Of a DNA stretch of 64,000 bases, positions 17,315 to 26,886 are shown piece by piece. The position numbers and the translations under genes are program-made. Source of the DNA: Kitasatospora sp. NBC_00240. GTDB lineage: Bacteria; Actinomycetota; Actinomycetes; Streptomycetales; Streptomycetaceae. The DNA lies in NCBI RefSeq assembly GCF_026342405.1, contig NZ_JAPEMU010000001.1:2728001-2792000 (forward strand), written 5' to 3'. The notes below the pieces were generated by a model that worked only from the letters and a program-made list of their open reading frames with translations, was not told the origin of the DNA and did no database searches. Each line of letters opens with the position of its first letter. The stretch's first letter is position 1.

Positions 17315-17354
17315 CCGCCCGCCGCGAACGGCGCCACCTCACACCCCGAGACCC

Positions 17355-17392
17355 GCGGTGCCGGCGTGGATCTGACACCACGCCGGCACCGC
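17355..17392 (+). terminator. Intercistronic hairpin after the binding-protein gene
   Basis: Perfect 15-bp stem GCGGTGCCGGCGTGG (17355-17369) / CCACGCCGGCACCGC (17378-17392) with an 8-base loop. Lying between binding-protein and permease genes, it probably stabilises the upstream mRNA and limits readthrough, so that binding protein exceeds permease. A comparable hairpin sits at the same place in the ceb operon. Confidence 0.75.
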
Positions 17393-17417
17393 GCCACCCT
17401 CCAAGGAGCACACCCAG

Positions 17418-18386
17418 ATGGCTGCGTCCGTCTCCGCCGGCCGGAGCGCCCGGGCCGCCCGCGCACCCGTGGCGGCCCACCGTCGGCACCGGCTCGACCG
17501 CACCCTCTCGCCGTACCTCTACATCGCGCCGTTCTTCCTGGTGTTCGCGGGCTTCGGGCTCTTCCCGATGCTCTACACCGGGTACGTGTCGATGACCAAC
17601 TGGCGGGTCGACGTCCCCGGCAGCCAGGGGCAGTGGGTCGGGCTGGAGAACTACCGCAAGCTGCTGGACGACCCGTTCTTCCTCAACGCGCTGAAGAACA
17701 CCGTCGGCATCGGCGTGCTCTCCACCGTTCCGCAGCTGCTGCTCGCGCTCGTCCTCGCGCACCTGCTGAACTACCGGATGCGCGGGCGGACGCTGTTTCG
17801 GCTCGGCGTCCTGCTGCCCAACGTCACCTCGGTCGCCGCCGTCACCCTGATCTTCGTCCAACTCTTCGGCCGTGACTACGGGTTGATCAACTGGACGCTC
17901 GGCCTGTTCGGCGTCGAGCACATCGACTGGCAGGCCGGCACGCTCTCCTCCTGGACGGCCATCTCCGCCATCGTCACCTGGCGCTGGACGGGCTACAACG
18001 CCCTGATCTTCCTCGCCGCGATGCAGGCCGTGCCGTTCGAGCTGTACGAGGCCGCCGCCATCGACGGGGCGAGCCGCTGGCGGCAGTTCCGCTCGATCAC
18101 CGTCCCGATGCTCCGCCCGACGATCCTGTTCTCGGTGATCGTCTCCACCATCGGCGCGCTCCAGCTGTTCGGCGAGCCGATGCTCTTCGGCCAGCAGCAG
18201 GACCCGACCACCGGCGGCTCCCAGCACCAGTTCCAGACCCTCGCGCTGTACTCCTACAACCAGTTCTGGGGCCGCTTCAAGTACGGCTACGGCGCGGCCG
18301 TCTCCTGGGCGATGTTCCTGCTGATCGTCGTGATCGTCGCCGCCAACCTGATCGCCGCCCGCCGGATGAAGGGACTGGACGCCTGA
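17418..18386 (+). CDS. ABC sugar importer, permease (MalF/CebF type)
   Basis: A 322-residue integral membrane permease with about six transmembrane segments. It has the MalF-type features FFLVFAGFGLFPMLYTGYVS near the N-terminus and the EAA loop around YEAAAIDGASRWRQFRSITV (about 215-235), where the shared ATPase docks. AAGGAG stands 10 bases before the ATG. It pairs with the next gene, overlapping it by one base. Close relatives are the CebF proteins of cellobiose importers, and the paralogue at 27831-28841 is very similar over its whole length, showing an ancient duplication of the system. Confidence 0.92.
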   Translation: MAASVSAGRSARAARAPVAAHRRHRLDRTLSPYLYIAPFFLVFAGFGLFPMLYTGYVSMTNWRVDVPGSQGQWVGLENYRKLLDDPFFLNALKNTVGIGVLSTVPQLLLALVLAHLLNYRMRGRTLFRLGVLLPNVTSVAAVTLIFVQLFGRDYGLINWTLGLFGVEHIDWQAGTLSSWTAISAIVTWRWTGYNALIFLAAMQAVPFELYEAAAIDGASRWRQFRSITVPMLRPTILFSVIVSTIGALQLFGEPMLFGQQQDPTTGGSQHQFQTLALYSYNQFWGRFKYGYGAAVSWAMFLLIVVIVAANLIAARRMKGLDA

Positions 18387-19219
18387 TGAGCCGCAACCGC
18401 CAACTCTCCGCGGGCCGGGGCGTGTACGCCTTCCTCGGCGCCGCCGTGGCGCTCTCGGTGTTCCCGCTCTACTGGACGCTGGTCGCCGCCTCGCGCAACA
18501 ACACCGACATCCACAGCGTGCCGCCGATCCTGCTGCCGGGCGCCAACCTGCTGCACAACATCGGCCAGGCCTTCAGCCGGACCGACATGGGCCTGGCCCT
18601 GCTGAACTCGCTGATCGTCTCCTCGCTGGTCACCGCGAGCGTGGTGCTCACCTCGACCTTCGGCGGCTTCGCCTTCGCCAAACTGCCGTTCCGGGGCAGC
18701 AGGCCGCTGCTGGCCGGCGTGGTGGCGACCATGATGGTGCCGACCCAGCTGGGCATCATCCCGCTCTACATCATGATGGCCAACTGGCTGCACTGGGCGG
18801 ACCACCTGCAGGCCCTGATCGTGCCGGCCGCCGCCAACGCCTTCGGCCTGTTCTTCATGCGCCAGTACCTGGTCACCTCGCTGCCGGACGAACTCCTCGA
18901 CGCCGGCCGGATCGACGGCTGCACCACCCGCGGCCTGGTCCGGCACATCGTGCTGCCGACCGCCCGCCCGGCGATGAGCGTGCTCGGCATGCTGACCTTC
19001 ATGGCCACCTGGAACGACTTCTACTGGCCCAAGGTCGTGATGACCCAGCAGAACCCCACCATCCAGCTCACCCTCTCCGAACTGGCCAGCGGCTACATCA
19101 AGGACTACTCCCTCGTCCTCACCGGCGCACTCGTCGCCAGCCTCCCCGTCATCGCGGTCTTCCTGCTGATGGGGCGCCAGATCATCGACGGAATCATGCA
19201 GGGAGCGACGAAGGGATGA
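18386..19219 (+). CDS. ABC sugar importer, permease (MalG/CebG type)
   Basis: A 277-residue second permease of the importer, MalG family, with about six membrane segments and the EAA-type loop LLDAGRIDGCTTRGLVRHIV (about 170-190; Ala-Gly replaces the usual Ala-Ala). Conserved [11 protein letters not shown] at the N-terminus and MATWNDFYWP near 215. The start codon overlaps the preceding stop (TGATG), and its stop overlaps the start of the GH3 gene by four bases, so translation is probably coupled across all three. Confidence 0.92.
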   Translation: MSRNRQLSAGRGVYAFLGAAVALSVFPLYWTLVAASRNNTDIHSVPPILLPGANLLHNIGQAFSRTDMGLALLNSLIVSSLVTASVVLTSTFGGFAFAKLPFRGSRPLLAGVVATMMVPTQLGIIPLYIMMANWLHWADHLQALIVPAAANAFGLFFMRQYLVTSLPDELLDAGRIDGCTTRGLVRHIVLPTARPAMSVLGMLTFMATWNDFYWPKVVMTQQNPTIQLTLSELASGYIKDYSLVLTGALVASLPVIAVFLLMGRQIIDGIMQGATKG

Positions 19220-21756
19220 CCGACATCCGCACCACCGCCGACACCGCCACGGACCGGGGCCCGGCCCCCGCCGCCCCCGACCTGGCCCCGGCTGCCCCGA
19301 AGGCGGCCGCCCTGGACGCGGCCGCCCTGGCCCTGGACCTGGACCGCAAGGCCGCGCTGGTCTCCGGCGGCGGCACCTTCCGCACCAGCGCGGAACCCGC
19401 CCTGGGCCTGCGGCCGATCATCACCTCGGACGGGCCGGTCGGCGTCCGCGGCGAGCGCTGGGACGAGTCGGACACCGCGCTCGCGCTGCCCTCCGTCACC
19501 GCGATGGCCGCCGGCTGGGACGAGGACCTCGTCCGCGAACTGGGCGCCCTGCTCGCCGCCGAGGCCCGCCGCAAAGGCGTCGACATGCTGCTCGCCCCCA
19601 CCCTCAACCTGCACCGGTCCCCGCTCGCCGGGCGGCACTTCGAATGCTTCTCCGAGGACCCGCTGCTCACCGGCCGGATCGGCGCGGCCTACATCGAGGG
19701 CGTGCAGAGCGGCGGGGTCGCGGCCACCGCCAAGCACTACGTCGCCAACGACTCGGAGACCGAACGGCTCACCCTGGACGCCCGGGTGGACGAGCGGACC
19801 CTGCGCGAGGTCTACCTGGCCCCCTTCGAGGCCGCCGTCCGGGCCGGGGTGTGGGCCGTGATGTCCGCCTACAACCGGGTCAACGGCGAGTCGATGAGCG
19901 AGAGTTCGCTGCTCGCCGAGCCGCTGAAGGGCGAGTGGGGCTTCGACGGCCTGGTGGTCTCCGACTGGGGCGCGATCCGCAACACCGCCCCCTCCGGCTC
20001 CGCCGGCGTCGACCTCGCCATGCCCGGCCCGAACGAGCACTGGGCCGCGGCCCTGGCCGAGGCCGTCCGGTCCGGCCTGGTGAGCGAGGCCGCCCTGGAC
20101 GACAAGGTCCGCCGGCTGCTCCGGCTGGCCGGCCGGGTCTGCGCGCTCGACGGCCCGGCCACGGAGTCCGCCCCGGCCCCGACACCGGCCGACGACACGA
20201 CCCGCGGACTGCTCCGCCGGGCGGCCGCGGCCGCCGCCGTGCTGCTGCACAACCGGGACGCCGTCCTGCCGCTGGACGCCAAGGCGCTGCGCCGGGTGGC
20301 CGTGATCGGCCCGAACGCCGCCACCGCCCGGGTACAGGGCGGCGGCAGCGCGGCGGTCTTCCCCGCCTCGGTGGTCTCCCCGCTGGAGGGCATCCGGGCC
20401 GCACTGCCCGACGGCGTCCTGGTCGGGCACGCCGCCGGGGTACGGACGGCGCTGCGGCCGACACCGCTGGAGCAGGCCGACTGCCGCCACCCGGGGACCG
20501 GCGAACCCGGCCTGCTGGCCCGCTACCTGGACGCCGACGGCCGGGAACTGCACCGCGAGCACCGGCCGAGCGGCCGGGTGCTGGAGCCTTCGGAGGGCGC
20601 CGGGCTCGACTCCTTCGGGGCGGTCGAGGTCAGCACCGTGTTCCGGGCGCCCACCGCCGGCCGCTGGCGGATCGGCGTGGTCGGCCTCGGCCGGATCGTG
20701 CTGGAGGCCGACGGCGCCGTGCTGCTGGACGCGTACGTGCCCGCCGAGTCCGACGACCCGACCTACCTGCACGTGGCACCCTCCTTCCGGCAGGTCGAAC
20801 TTGAGCTGACGGCCGGCCAGGAGGTGGCCCTGCGGGCCCGGCGGACCGCCGAGGCGGCGCACGGCCGGGTGATCGTGCTCGCCGCCGACCCGCCGGTCGC
20901 CGCCGAGGCCGCCGAGCTGGCGGCCGCGGTGGAACTCGCCCGGGGCGCCGACGCCGTGGTCGTCGTGGTGGGCACCACCGACGAGCACGAGAGCGAGGGC
21001 TTCGACCGCACCACCCTGCGGCTGCCGGGCGGCCAGGACGCCCTGGTCTCGGCGGTCGCGGCGGCCAACCCGGCCACCGTGGTGGTGGTCAACACGGGCG
21101 GCCCGGTGCTGCTGCCCTGGCGCGAGGAGGTGGCGGCGGTGCTGCTCGGCTGGTTCCCCGGCCAGGAGGGCGGCGACGGGCTGGCCGACGTGCTGTTCGG
21201 CCGGGCCGAGCCGGGCGGGCGGCTGCCGACCAGCTGGCCGGCCGAGGAACGGGACGCGCCGGTGCTCGACACCACCCCGCAGGGCGGCGTGCTCGCCTAC
21301 ACGGAGGGGCTGCACATCGGCTACCGGGGCTGGCTGCGGGCCGGGGAGCGCCCGGCGTACTGGTTCGGGCACGGGCTCGGGTACGGCGCCTGGGAGTACC
21401 TGGGGCTGGCGGTGCCCGAACTCGTGGCGCAGGGGGCCGGGTTCTTTGTCCGGGTGGCGCTGCGCAACACCGGCACCCGCAGCTCGCGCGAGGTGGTGCA
21501 GGTCTACCTGGCGCGGCCCGGCAGCGGGGTGGAGCGGCCGGTGCGCTGGCTGGCCGGCTTCGCGGCCGTCCGGGCCGAGCCGGGGCAGCGGGTCGAGGTG
21601 GACGTGCCGGTGGACGGGCGGGCCCTGCAGCACTGGTCGGTGGAGGACGGGCGCTGGCTCGGGGAGCCCGGCGGGTTCACCGTGCTGGCCGGGCCGTCCA
21701 GCGGCGAGCTGCCGCTGACCGCCGCGGTGCGGCTGGCCGGGCCGGCCGGCAGGTAG
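19216..21756 (+). CDS. GH3 beta-glucosidase with PA14 insertion
   Basis: An 846-residue cytoplasmic enzyme (no signal peptide) of glycoside hydrolase family 3. The N-terminal barrel carries KHYVANDSE (about 175) and the nucleophile region LVVSDWGA with Asp near 251. A PA14-type beta domain is inserted at about 430-560 (LLARYLDADGREL onwards), then the second alpha/beta domain resumes (GTTDEHESEGFDRT, GQEGG) and a fibronectin-III-like domain closes the chain (SREVVQVYLARP). It should release glucose from imported beta-gluco-oligosaccharides, completing the pathway begun by the secreted glucanase and importer. Four-base overlap with the upstream permease gene; a strong terminator follows. Confidence 0.92.
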   Translation: MTDIRTTADTATDRGPAPAAPDLAPAAPKAAALDAAALALDLDRKAALVSGGGTFRTSAEPALGLRPIITSDGPVGVRGERWDESDTALALPSVTAMAAGWDEDLVRELGALLAAEARRKGVDMLLAPTLNLHRSPLAGRHFECFSEDPLLTGRIGAAYIEGVQSGGVAATAKHYVANDSETERLTLDARVDERTLREVYLAPFEAAVRAGVWAVMSAYNRVNGESMSESSLLAEPLKGEWGFDGLVVSDWGAIRNTAPSGSAGVDLAMPGPNEHWAAALAEAVRSGLVSEAALDDKVRRLLRLAGRVCALDGPATESAPAPTPADDTTRGLLRRAAAAAAVLLHNRDAVLPLDAKALRRVAVIGPNAATARVQGGGSAAVFPASVVSPLEGIRAALPDGVLVGHAAGVRTALRPTPLEQADCRHPGTGEPGLLARYLDADGRELHREHRPSGRVLEPSEGAGLDSFGAVEVSTVFRAPTAGRWRIGVVGLGRIVLEADGAVLLDAYVPAESDDPTYLHVAPSFRQVELELTAGQEVALRARRTAEAAHGRVIVLAADPPVAAEAAELAAAVELARGADAVVVVVGTTDEHESEGFDRTTLRLPGGQDALVSAVAAANPATVVVVNTGGPVLLPWREEVAAVLLGWFPGQEGGDGLADVLFGRAEPGGRLPTSWPAEERDAPVLDTTPQGGVLAYTEGLHIGYRGWLRAGERPAYWFGHGLGYGAWEYLGLAVPELVAQGAGFFVRVALRNTGTRSSREVVQVYLARPGSGVERPVRWLAGFAAVRAEPGQRVEVDVPVDGRALQHWSVEDGRWLGEPGGFTVLAGPSSGELPLTAAVRLAGPAGR

Positions 21757-21763
21757 GGCGGGT

Positions 21764-21800
21764 GGGGCCTGCGGGCGGCGGGACACCGCCCGCAGGCCCC
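21764..21800. terminator. Terminator between convergent genes
   Basis: Perfect 15-bp stem GGGGCCTGCGGGCGG (21764-21778) / CCGCCCGCAGGCCCC (21786-21800), 7-base loop, between the GH3 gene and the convergent shikimate-dehydrogenase-like gene. Confidence 0.75.
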
Positions 21801-21816
21801 GGCCCCGTCCCGGCCG

Positions 21817-22635
21817 TCAGTCCCGGGCCTGGGCCGCCGCGCGCTCGACCAGCTCCCGGTCGGGGCGCACCCCGGTGTAGCGGACGAACTGCTCCAACCC
21901 CTGCCGCACCAGCACCTCGTGTCCGCTGATCACCTGCCGGCCGAGTGCGCGGGCCCGGCGGACCAGCGGTGTCTCCACCGGCAGCGCGACCACGTCGAAG
22001 ACGGTCGTCGCGGCCTCCACGGTCGCGGGCTCGAAGGAAAGGTCCTCCGCCTCGGGGCCGCCGCGCATGCCGATCGGCGTCACGTTGACGATCAGGTCGG
22101 CCCGCAGGCCGCCCACGTCGGAGCGCCAGGACCAGCCCTGCGCCTCGGCCAGGGCACGGCCGGCCGGCTCGTTGCGGGCGACCACCGTGCCGGAGCGGTA
22201 CCCGGCGTCGCCGAGCGCGCCGGCCACGGCCTTGGCCATGCCGCCACTGCCACGGACCGCGACGGTGGCGTCCAGCGGCACCCGGTGGACCTCCAGCAGC
22301 TGGGCGACGGCGAGGTAGTCGGTGTTGCAGGCCCGCAGGACCCCGTCGTCGTTGACGATCGTGTTGACCGAGCGGATCGCCGCCGCCGACGGGTCCAGCT
22401 CGTCGACCAGCGCGATCACCTCCTCCTTGAACGGCATGGAGATCGCGCAGCCCCGGATGCCCAGCGCCCGGACCCCGCCGATCGCCGCCGGCAGGTCGGT
22501 GGTGGTGAAGGCCTTGTAGAGGTAGTCCAGGCCGAGTTCCCGGAAGAGGAAGTTGTGGAACCTGGTGCCGAAGTTGCCGGGCCGCGCGGCCAGCGACATG
22601 CACAGCCGGGTGTCCTTGCTGATCTGCGTGGTCAT
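21817..22635 (-). CDS. Shikimate 5-dehydrogenase-like oxidoreductase
   Basis: A 272-residue NAD(P)-dependent dehydrogenase of the AroE family. The catalytic Lys is K70 in SMPFKE and the Asp is D106 in NTDY; the dinucleotide-binding GSGGMAKA follows at about 129-136. The substrate-binding N-terminus reads SLAARPGNFGTRFHN, looser than the SxSxxxHN of true AroE, so this is likely a secondary AroE-like enzyme that may act on shikimate, quinate or another hydroxy acid. No other aromatic-biosynthesis gene is nearby. Monocistronic on the minus strand. Confidence 0.85.
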   Translation of the reverse strand: MTTQISKDTRLCMSLAARPGNFGTRFHNFLFRELGLDYLYKAFTTTDLPAAIGGVRALGIRGCAISMPFKEEVIALVDELDPSAAAIRSVNTIVNDDGVLRACNTDYLAVAQLLEVHRVPLDATVAVRGSGGMAKAVAGALGDAGYRSGTVVARNEPAGRALAEAQGWSWRSDVGGLRADLIVNVTPIGMRGGPEAEDLSFEPATVEAATTVFDVVALPVETPLVRRARALGRQVISGHEVLVRQGLEQFVRYTGVRPDRELVERAAAQARD

Positions 22636-22788
22636 GGCCGGTCGTCCTCTTCCCGTCGTGCGGCGTACTGCGGCGAACCGCCGTGCCGGACACCGCAGCC
22701 CGGCATCACCTCCCCACCCTGCCCGACCGGGCGGGGCGGTACCAGCACCTCCCCCGCCCCCGCGCCGACCGTCCGGGGCGAGCGCCGT

Positions 22789-23277
22789 TCACCGCTGTCG
22801 CTGGGTCCACGGCAGGACGAACCAGAGGCCCGCGAACATCAGCCCCGTGAGCGCGGTGATCACCGCGGCCGGTACGGATCCGAGCACCACGTCGGTGATC
22901 AGCAGCACGGCGCCGCTGAGCGCCAGCGCCAGGAAGAGCAGGCCCGCCTCGGCCAGCCGCGAGGAGAGCGCGACGATCCGGCGCTTGGCCCCCCGGTGGA
23001 ACAGCCCGCGGTGCAGCGCGACCGGGGTGGCCAGCACCGCCGAGGCGACCACGGTGAGCAGCAGCGTGGTGACGTAGACGCCGGTCTGGAAGTCGTCGAG
23101 CTGCGGGAACCGGCTGGTGAAGGCCAGACCCAGCAGGAAGGCGAAGACGATCTGCACGCCGGTCTGGACGACCCGGAGTTCCTGGAGCAGTTCGACCAGG
23201 TTGCGGTCGGCCCGCTCGTCGGGCGTCTCGTGACGCTCGACGTCCGGGCCCCGGTCCGGTTCCGGCTCCGTCGGCAC
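22789..23277 (-). CDS. DUF6328-type small membrane protein
   Basis: With a GTG start at 23277, 162 residues. An acidic cytoplasmic N-terminus (RADRNLVELLQELRVVQTGV) leads into four predicted membrane segments. The pattern LLQELRVVQTGVQ..FAFLLGLAF and the HRGLFHRGAKRR loop match the actinobacterial family DUF6328, of unknown function. It begins 10 bases after the stop of the SGNH hydrolase gene, so the two are likely co-transcribed. A longer reading starting further upstream would overlap that gene and is unlikely. Confidence 0.8.
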   Translation of the reverse strand: MPTEPEPDRGPDVERHETPDERADRNLVELLQELRVVQTGVQIVFAFLLGLAFTSRFPQLDDFQTGVYVTTLLLTVVASAVLATPVALHRGLFHRGAKRRIVALSSRLAEAGLLFLALALSGAVLLITDVVLGSVPAAVITALTGLMFAGLWFVLPWTQRQR

Positions 23278-23287
23278 CTGACCGAGC

Positions 23288-24226
23288 CTACCGGCCGACG
23301 CCCGCGTGGACGGGGACCGACAGCAGGGTCGGCAGCATCTTCCGCGCGTACTCGGCGTAGCCCCGGGGCGAGGGGTGCACACCGTCGGGGCCGAACAGCT
23401 CGGCGGCCCGGTCGCGGAACTCGTCCACCGCCGAGGGCCCGATCAGCGCCCCGGCCCGTACCGCCGCCCTGGTCTGCAGGCGGGCCAGCCGGCGGGCCCG
23501 GCGGGAGGCGACGGCGCGGACCGGTGACCGGAAGCCCGGTGCCCCGCCCGGGTCGGCGCAGGGCACCACGACGATCTCCCAGCCGGCCGCGCCCAGCCCG
23601 TCGAGCACCCGGGCGAACCGCCGGGCGGCCCGGCCGACGGGGGCCGGCAGCATGGTGTCGTTGCTGCCGACGATGATCACGGCGAGCCCGGGCCGCAGCG
23701 TCCCGGCCCGGGCCACCTGCTGGTGCAGGGTGCGGGTGGTGGCGCCGGCCCTGGCCAGGACGCGCAGGTTCACCGGGCGCCCGCCGCGGTCGGCGAGGCC
23801 CTGGGCCAGCAGGGCGCCGAGCGTCTCCTCCCGGGTGCCCGCGCCGACGCTCCTGGCCAGCGAGTCGCCGAGCATCAGCAGGGTCAGCGGGGCGCCGTCG
23901 GCCGGCCCGTAGCGTCCGTCGGCCATCGGCGCGGCCCAGCTGCGCGGCGGGTTCGACATCAGGACGGAGGTGTAGAGCCGGGCCGCGAGCAGCCGCAACC
24001 GGCGTCGGCGCCGCCTCAGCGGTCCGGCGGGCCGCCGCGGGCCGCGGCCGGGCGCCGGGACGCGGGCCGCGGGCCGGCCGTCCGGTGGGGTGGGGCGGGG
24101 TACGGCGGACACCGGGTCGCCCCAGGGCTCGCGTACGGCAGGCCGGCGGGCGGCTTCGCGGTCCCCGGTGATCTTCACGGGAGGTGATGCTGGCGCACGG
24201 CCTGCACGCCGCGCAAACCCCGCCAC
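23288..24226 (-). CDS. SGNH/GDSL-family hydrolase
   Basis: About 312 residues from the first ATG; the true start is uncertain because the first 90 residues are Arg/Pro-rich and poorly family-like. The hydrolase domain starts near 108 with LLMLGDSLA (block I, catalytic Ser), continues with IIVGSNDTM (block III, Gly/Asn oxyanion residues) and ends with DGVHPSPRGY (block V, Asp and His). Such enzymes cleave esters of lipids or acylated glycans. A basic stretch RRRRRRLRLLAARLY near 75-90 could be a signal anchor. Likely operonic with the DUF6328 gene downstream. Confidence 0.82.
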   Translation of the reverse strand: MAGFARRAGRAPASPPVKITGDREAARRPAVREPWGDPVSAVPRPTPPDGRPAARVPAPGRGPRRPAGPLRRRRRRLRLLAARLYTSVLMSNPPRSWAAPMADGRYGPADGAPLTLLMLGDSLARSVGAGTREETLGALLAQGLADRGGRPVNLRVLARAGATTRTLHQQVARAGTLRPGLAVIIVGSNDTMLPAPVGRAARRFARVLDGLGAAGWEIVVVPCADPGGAPGFRSPVRAVASRRARRLARLQTRAAVRAGALIGPSAVDEFRDRAAELFGPDGVHPSPRGYAEYARKMLPTLLSVPVHAGVGR

Positions 24227-24377
24227 CCCAATGGCCCAACCCCCGGTCCGGCCCGGGTCGGCGGGCGGGACCGGGGGTCGGCCGGTCCGGGGTCGGGCCG
24301 GTCAGGGGCACGAGTCGGACGGGGGCACGAGTCGGACGGGGCTCGGGCCCGGCGCCGTCACTCGCCGGACGGCCGGA

Positions 24378-25001
24378 TCAGGGCGCGGTCGAGCGGCCCA
24401 GGTAGGTCAGCACGCCCGGGTCGGGCACCGGAACGACATGGAAGCCGGTGCGGTCGTAGAAGGCCCGGGCGCCGGTGTTGGCGCTCACCATCCCGAGGTG
24501 GACCTGACCCGCGCCGGCCCGGTGCAGGGCGGCGAGCAGCCGCTCGATCAGCAGCCGGCCGAAGCCCCGTCCCTGGTACTCCGGCAGCAGGTCGATGTGC
24601 AGGTGGGCGGGGTAGTCGGCCAGCTCGGGGAGGATCATCCGCTCGGGGTTGTGCAACAGCATGGCCATCAGCTCGTCACCGTCGGCCGGCTCCCCCGCCG
24701 GCGGCGGGTAGCGGTGGCCGACCCGGGGGAGCCAGCGCTCGCGGAGCTCGGTGACGAAGCGGGCGGTGTCGGAGGTGCCGAGCACGTACCCGACGGCGGT
24801 GCCTCGGCCGTCGTCCAGGACGAAGGCGAGGCCGGGTTCGAGTTCCAGGTACGGCCCGGCGAAGTTGTCCGGGAGCACCTGCTCGTTCTTGTACAGGCCG
24901 GTGGCGTCGCCGCCGGCCTCGGCGGTGCGGACGCAGATGTCGTAGACGGCCTCGCGGTCGGCCGGGCGGTACGGGCGGATCGTCGGTTGCGGGTTCTCCA
25001 T
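24378..25001 (-). CDS. GNAT-family N-acetyltransferase
   Basis: A 207-residue acetyltransferase. The ATG at 25001 follows AGGAGAGG. The GNAT fold is seen in TIRPYRPADREAVYDICVRT at the start, and the acetyl-CoA pyrophosphate loop is QGRGFGRLL near 147-155, followed by GARAFYDRTGF. This layout, with a long insertion after FVLDD, resembles GNAT enzymes of the O-GlcNAcase C-terminal-like type in streptomycetes. Substrate unknown. It stands alone, behind the terminator of the ceb operon and an octamer repeat tract. Confidence 0.85.
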   Translation of the reverse strand: MENPQPTIRPYRPADREAVYDICVRTAEAGGDATGLYKNEQVLPDNFAGPYLELEPGLAFVLDDGRGTAVGYVLGTSDTARFVTELRERWLPRVGHRYPPPAGEPADGDELMAMLLHNPERMILPELADYPAHLHIDLLPEYQGRGFGRLLIERLLAALHRAGAGQVHLGMVSANTGARAFYDRTGFHVVPVPDPGVLTYLGRSTAP

Positions 25002-25080
25002 CGAGTGTCCTCTCCTTCGAGTCCTGCGGCTTCGGCGGCGCTCGCCGCTCCGAACGCCCTCGACCCGCCGGGGCCGGACG

Positions 25081-25168
25081 GACGAGCGGACGAGCGGACG
25101 AGCGGACGAGCGGACGAGCGGACGAGCGGACGACTGAACGGATGAACGGTCGAACAGCTGAACGGCCG
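25081..25168. repeat. Octamer tandem repeat tract (GACGAGCG)n
   Basis: Six perfect copies of GACGAGCG occupy 25081-25128, followed by about five degraded copies of the same length to 25168. It lies in the spacer between the GNAT gene and the ceb operon terminator. A slippage-prone simple repeat; unlikely to be a protein-binding array, though this cannot be excluded. Confidence 0.85.
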
Positions 25169-25197
25169 GACCGGGCCCGCCGTGCCCGGACGGCGAC

Positions 25198-25237
25198 GGG
25201 CCGGGCACGGCAGACCCTCGGCTGCCGTGCCCGGCCC
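25198..25237. terminator. Terminator of the ceb operon
   Basis: Perfect 16-bp stem GGGCCGGGCACGGCAG (25198-25213) / CTGCCGTGCCCGGCCC (25222-25237), 8-base loop, just beyond the end of the GH1 gene on the minus strand. Confidence 0.75.
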
Positions 25238-25292
25238 CGCGGCGGGGGCGGTGTCCCCTTCGCCCCCGCCGCCTTCCCGGCGGCGGCCCGTG

Positions 25293-26783
25293 TCAGGACG
25301 GGCTGTCCACCTGGGGGATCGAGTTGCTCCGCACGGTCCGCGCGTACCAGCGGGCGCTGGCCTTGGGGATCCGGAGCTGGGTGGCGTAGTCGACGTACAC
25401 GGCCCCGAAACGGCGGCTGTAGCCGTACGACCATTCGAAGTTGTCCAGCAGGGACCACAGGAAGTAGCCCCGGACGTCGGCGCCGTCCGCGATGGCCCGG
25501 TGCACGGCGGCCAGGTGGCGGTGGACGTAGTCGATCCGGCGCGGGTCGAGCACCTCGCCCTCGGCGTTGACGGTGTCCTCGAACGCGGCGCCGTTCTCGG
25601 TGATCATCAGCGGCAGGCCCGGGTGGCGCCGGGAGACGTCGGTGATCAGGTCGTACAGGCCGCTCGGGTCGATCGCCCAGTTCATGGCGGTGAGTTCGCC
25701 GGGCGGCAGGTGGAAGACGACCTGCTCGGAGCCGGGCCAGGGCGAGTGGTCGCTGGCGCCGTGGGCGTCGTTCTTCGCGGCCTCGCCGGGGGCGAGCTCC
25801 TCGCCCTCGGCCGGGGCCGACACCAGGGTCGGGCTGTAGTAGTTGATGCCGAGGACGTCGATCGGCGCGCCGATCACGGCCTCGTCACCGGGCTGCACCA
25901 GGGTGTCCCAGTCGACCAGGTGGGCGGTGTCGGCCCGCAGGTCGGCCGGGTAGCCGCCCTCCAGGATCGGGCCGGTGAAGACCCGGTTGCCGACGGCGTC
26001 GATCCGCCGGGCCGCGTCGAGGTCGGCCGGGGAGCCGGTCAGGGCGCGGACCTGGTGCAGGTTGAGGGTGACGGAGACCTTGGCGTCGGACGGCAGTTCG
26101 GCGCGCAGGGCGGCCACCGCCCGGCCGTGGGCGAGGTTGAGGTGGTGGGCGGCGCGCAGGGCGTCGGCGGGGTCGGTGCGGCCGGGGGCGTGCACGCCGG
26201 AGCCGTAGCCGAGGAAGGCGCTGCACCACGGCTCGTTCAGGGTGGTCCAGAACTTGACCTTGTCGCCGAGCGCGCGGGCCGCGATCGCCGCGTACTCGCC
26301 GAAGCGCTCGGCGGTCTCGCGGACCGTCCAGCCGCCGAGGTCCTCCAAGTCCTGCGGGAGGTCCCAGTGGTAGAGGGTGGCGACCGGTTCGATACCGGCC
26401 GCGAGGAGCTCGTCCACCAGGGCGCGGTAGAAGTCGAGGCCGCGCTCCACCGCCGGCCCCCGGCCGGTGGGCTGCACCCGGGGCCAGGAGATCGAGAAGC
26501 GGTAGGCCTTGAGGCCCAACTCGGCCATCAGAGCGACGTCTTCGCGGAACCGGTGGTAGTGGTCGGTGGCCACGTCGCCGGTGTCGCCCTGGTGCGTCTT
26601 GCCAGGGGTGTGGCTGAAGGTGTCCCAGATCGACGGGGTGCGGCCGTCCTCCGCGGCCGCGCCCTCGATCTGGTAGGCCGCGGTGGCGGAGCCCCAGAGG
26701 AAGGTGCTCGGGAAGGTCAACTGTCCTTCCTGGGAGCTGGTTTCGGCCGGGCGGTGCGGGGCGGATGAGGACACGGGTGTCAT
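25293..26783 (-). CDS. bglC: GH1 beta-glucosidase, cytoplasmic
   Basis: A 496-residue glycoside hydrolase family 1 enzyme without a signal peptide. The acid/base Glu lies in TLNEP near residue 182 and the nucleophile in ITENGA near 395; the N-terminal [15 protein letters not shown] and the C-terminal WSLLDNFEW are typical. It hydrolyses cellobiose and short cello-oligosaccharides to glucose after import. It is the last gene of the cebE-cebF-cebG-bglC unit, the arrangement known from Streptomyces, and should be induced together with the importer when CebR is released. Confidence 0.93.
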   Translation of the reverse strand: MTPVSSSAPHRPAETSSQEGQLTFPSTFLWGSATAAYQIEGAAAEDGRTPSIWDTFSHTPGKTHQGDTGDVATDHYHRFREDVALMAELGLKAYRFSISWPRVQPTGRGPAVERGLDFYRALVDELLAAGIEPVATLYHWDLPQDLEDLGGWTVRETAERFGEYAAIAARALGDKVKFWTTLNEPWCSAFLGYGSGVHAPGRTDPADALRAAHHLNLAHGRAVAALRAELPSDAKVSVTLNLHQVRALTGSPADLDAARRIDAVGNRVFTGPILEGGYPADLRADTAHLVDWDTLVQPGDEAVIGAPIDVLGINYYSPTLVSAPAEGEELAPGEAAKNDAHGASDHSPWPGSEQVVFHLPPGELTAMNWAIDPSGLYDLITDVSRRHPGLPLMITENGAAFEDTVNAEGEVLDPRRIDYVHRHLAAVHRAIADGADVRGYFLWSLLDNFEWSYGYSRRFGAVYVDYATQLRIPKASARWYARTVRSNSIPQVDSPS

Positions 26784-26831
26784 CGGGGGACGCTCCAGAT
26801 GTGCGAGGAAGAGAGGCAGCGGGGAGGGTGG

Positions 26832-26870
26832 CGGGCGGGGCGGCGGCGGAGGAGCCGCCGGCCCCGCCCG
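26832..26870 (-). terminator. Intercistronic hairpin between cebG and bglC
   Basis: A GC stem of GGGCGGGGC-GGCGGC against GCCGCCGGCCCCGCCC with one bulged base. It lies inside the operon and may attenuate expression of the glucosidase gene or protect the upstream mRNA. Confidence 0.5.
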
Positions 26871-26886
26871 GCCGGGGTGCCGGGGC

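Noticed and set aside
25081..25168. CRISPR-like array
   Set aside because: Units are 8 bases with no spacers and there are no cas genes; simple tandem repetition.
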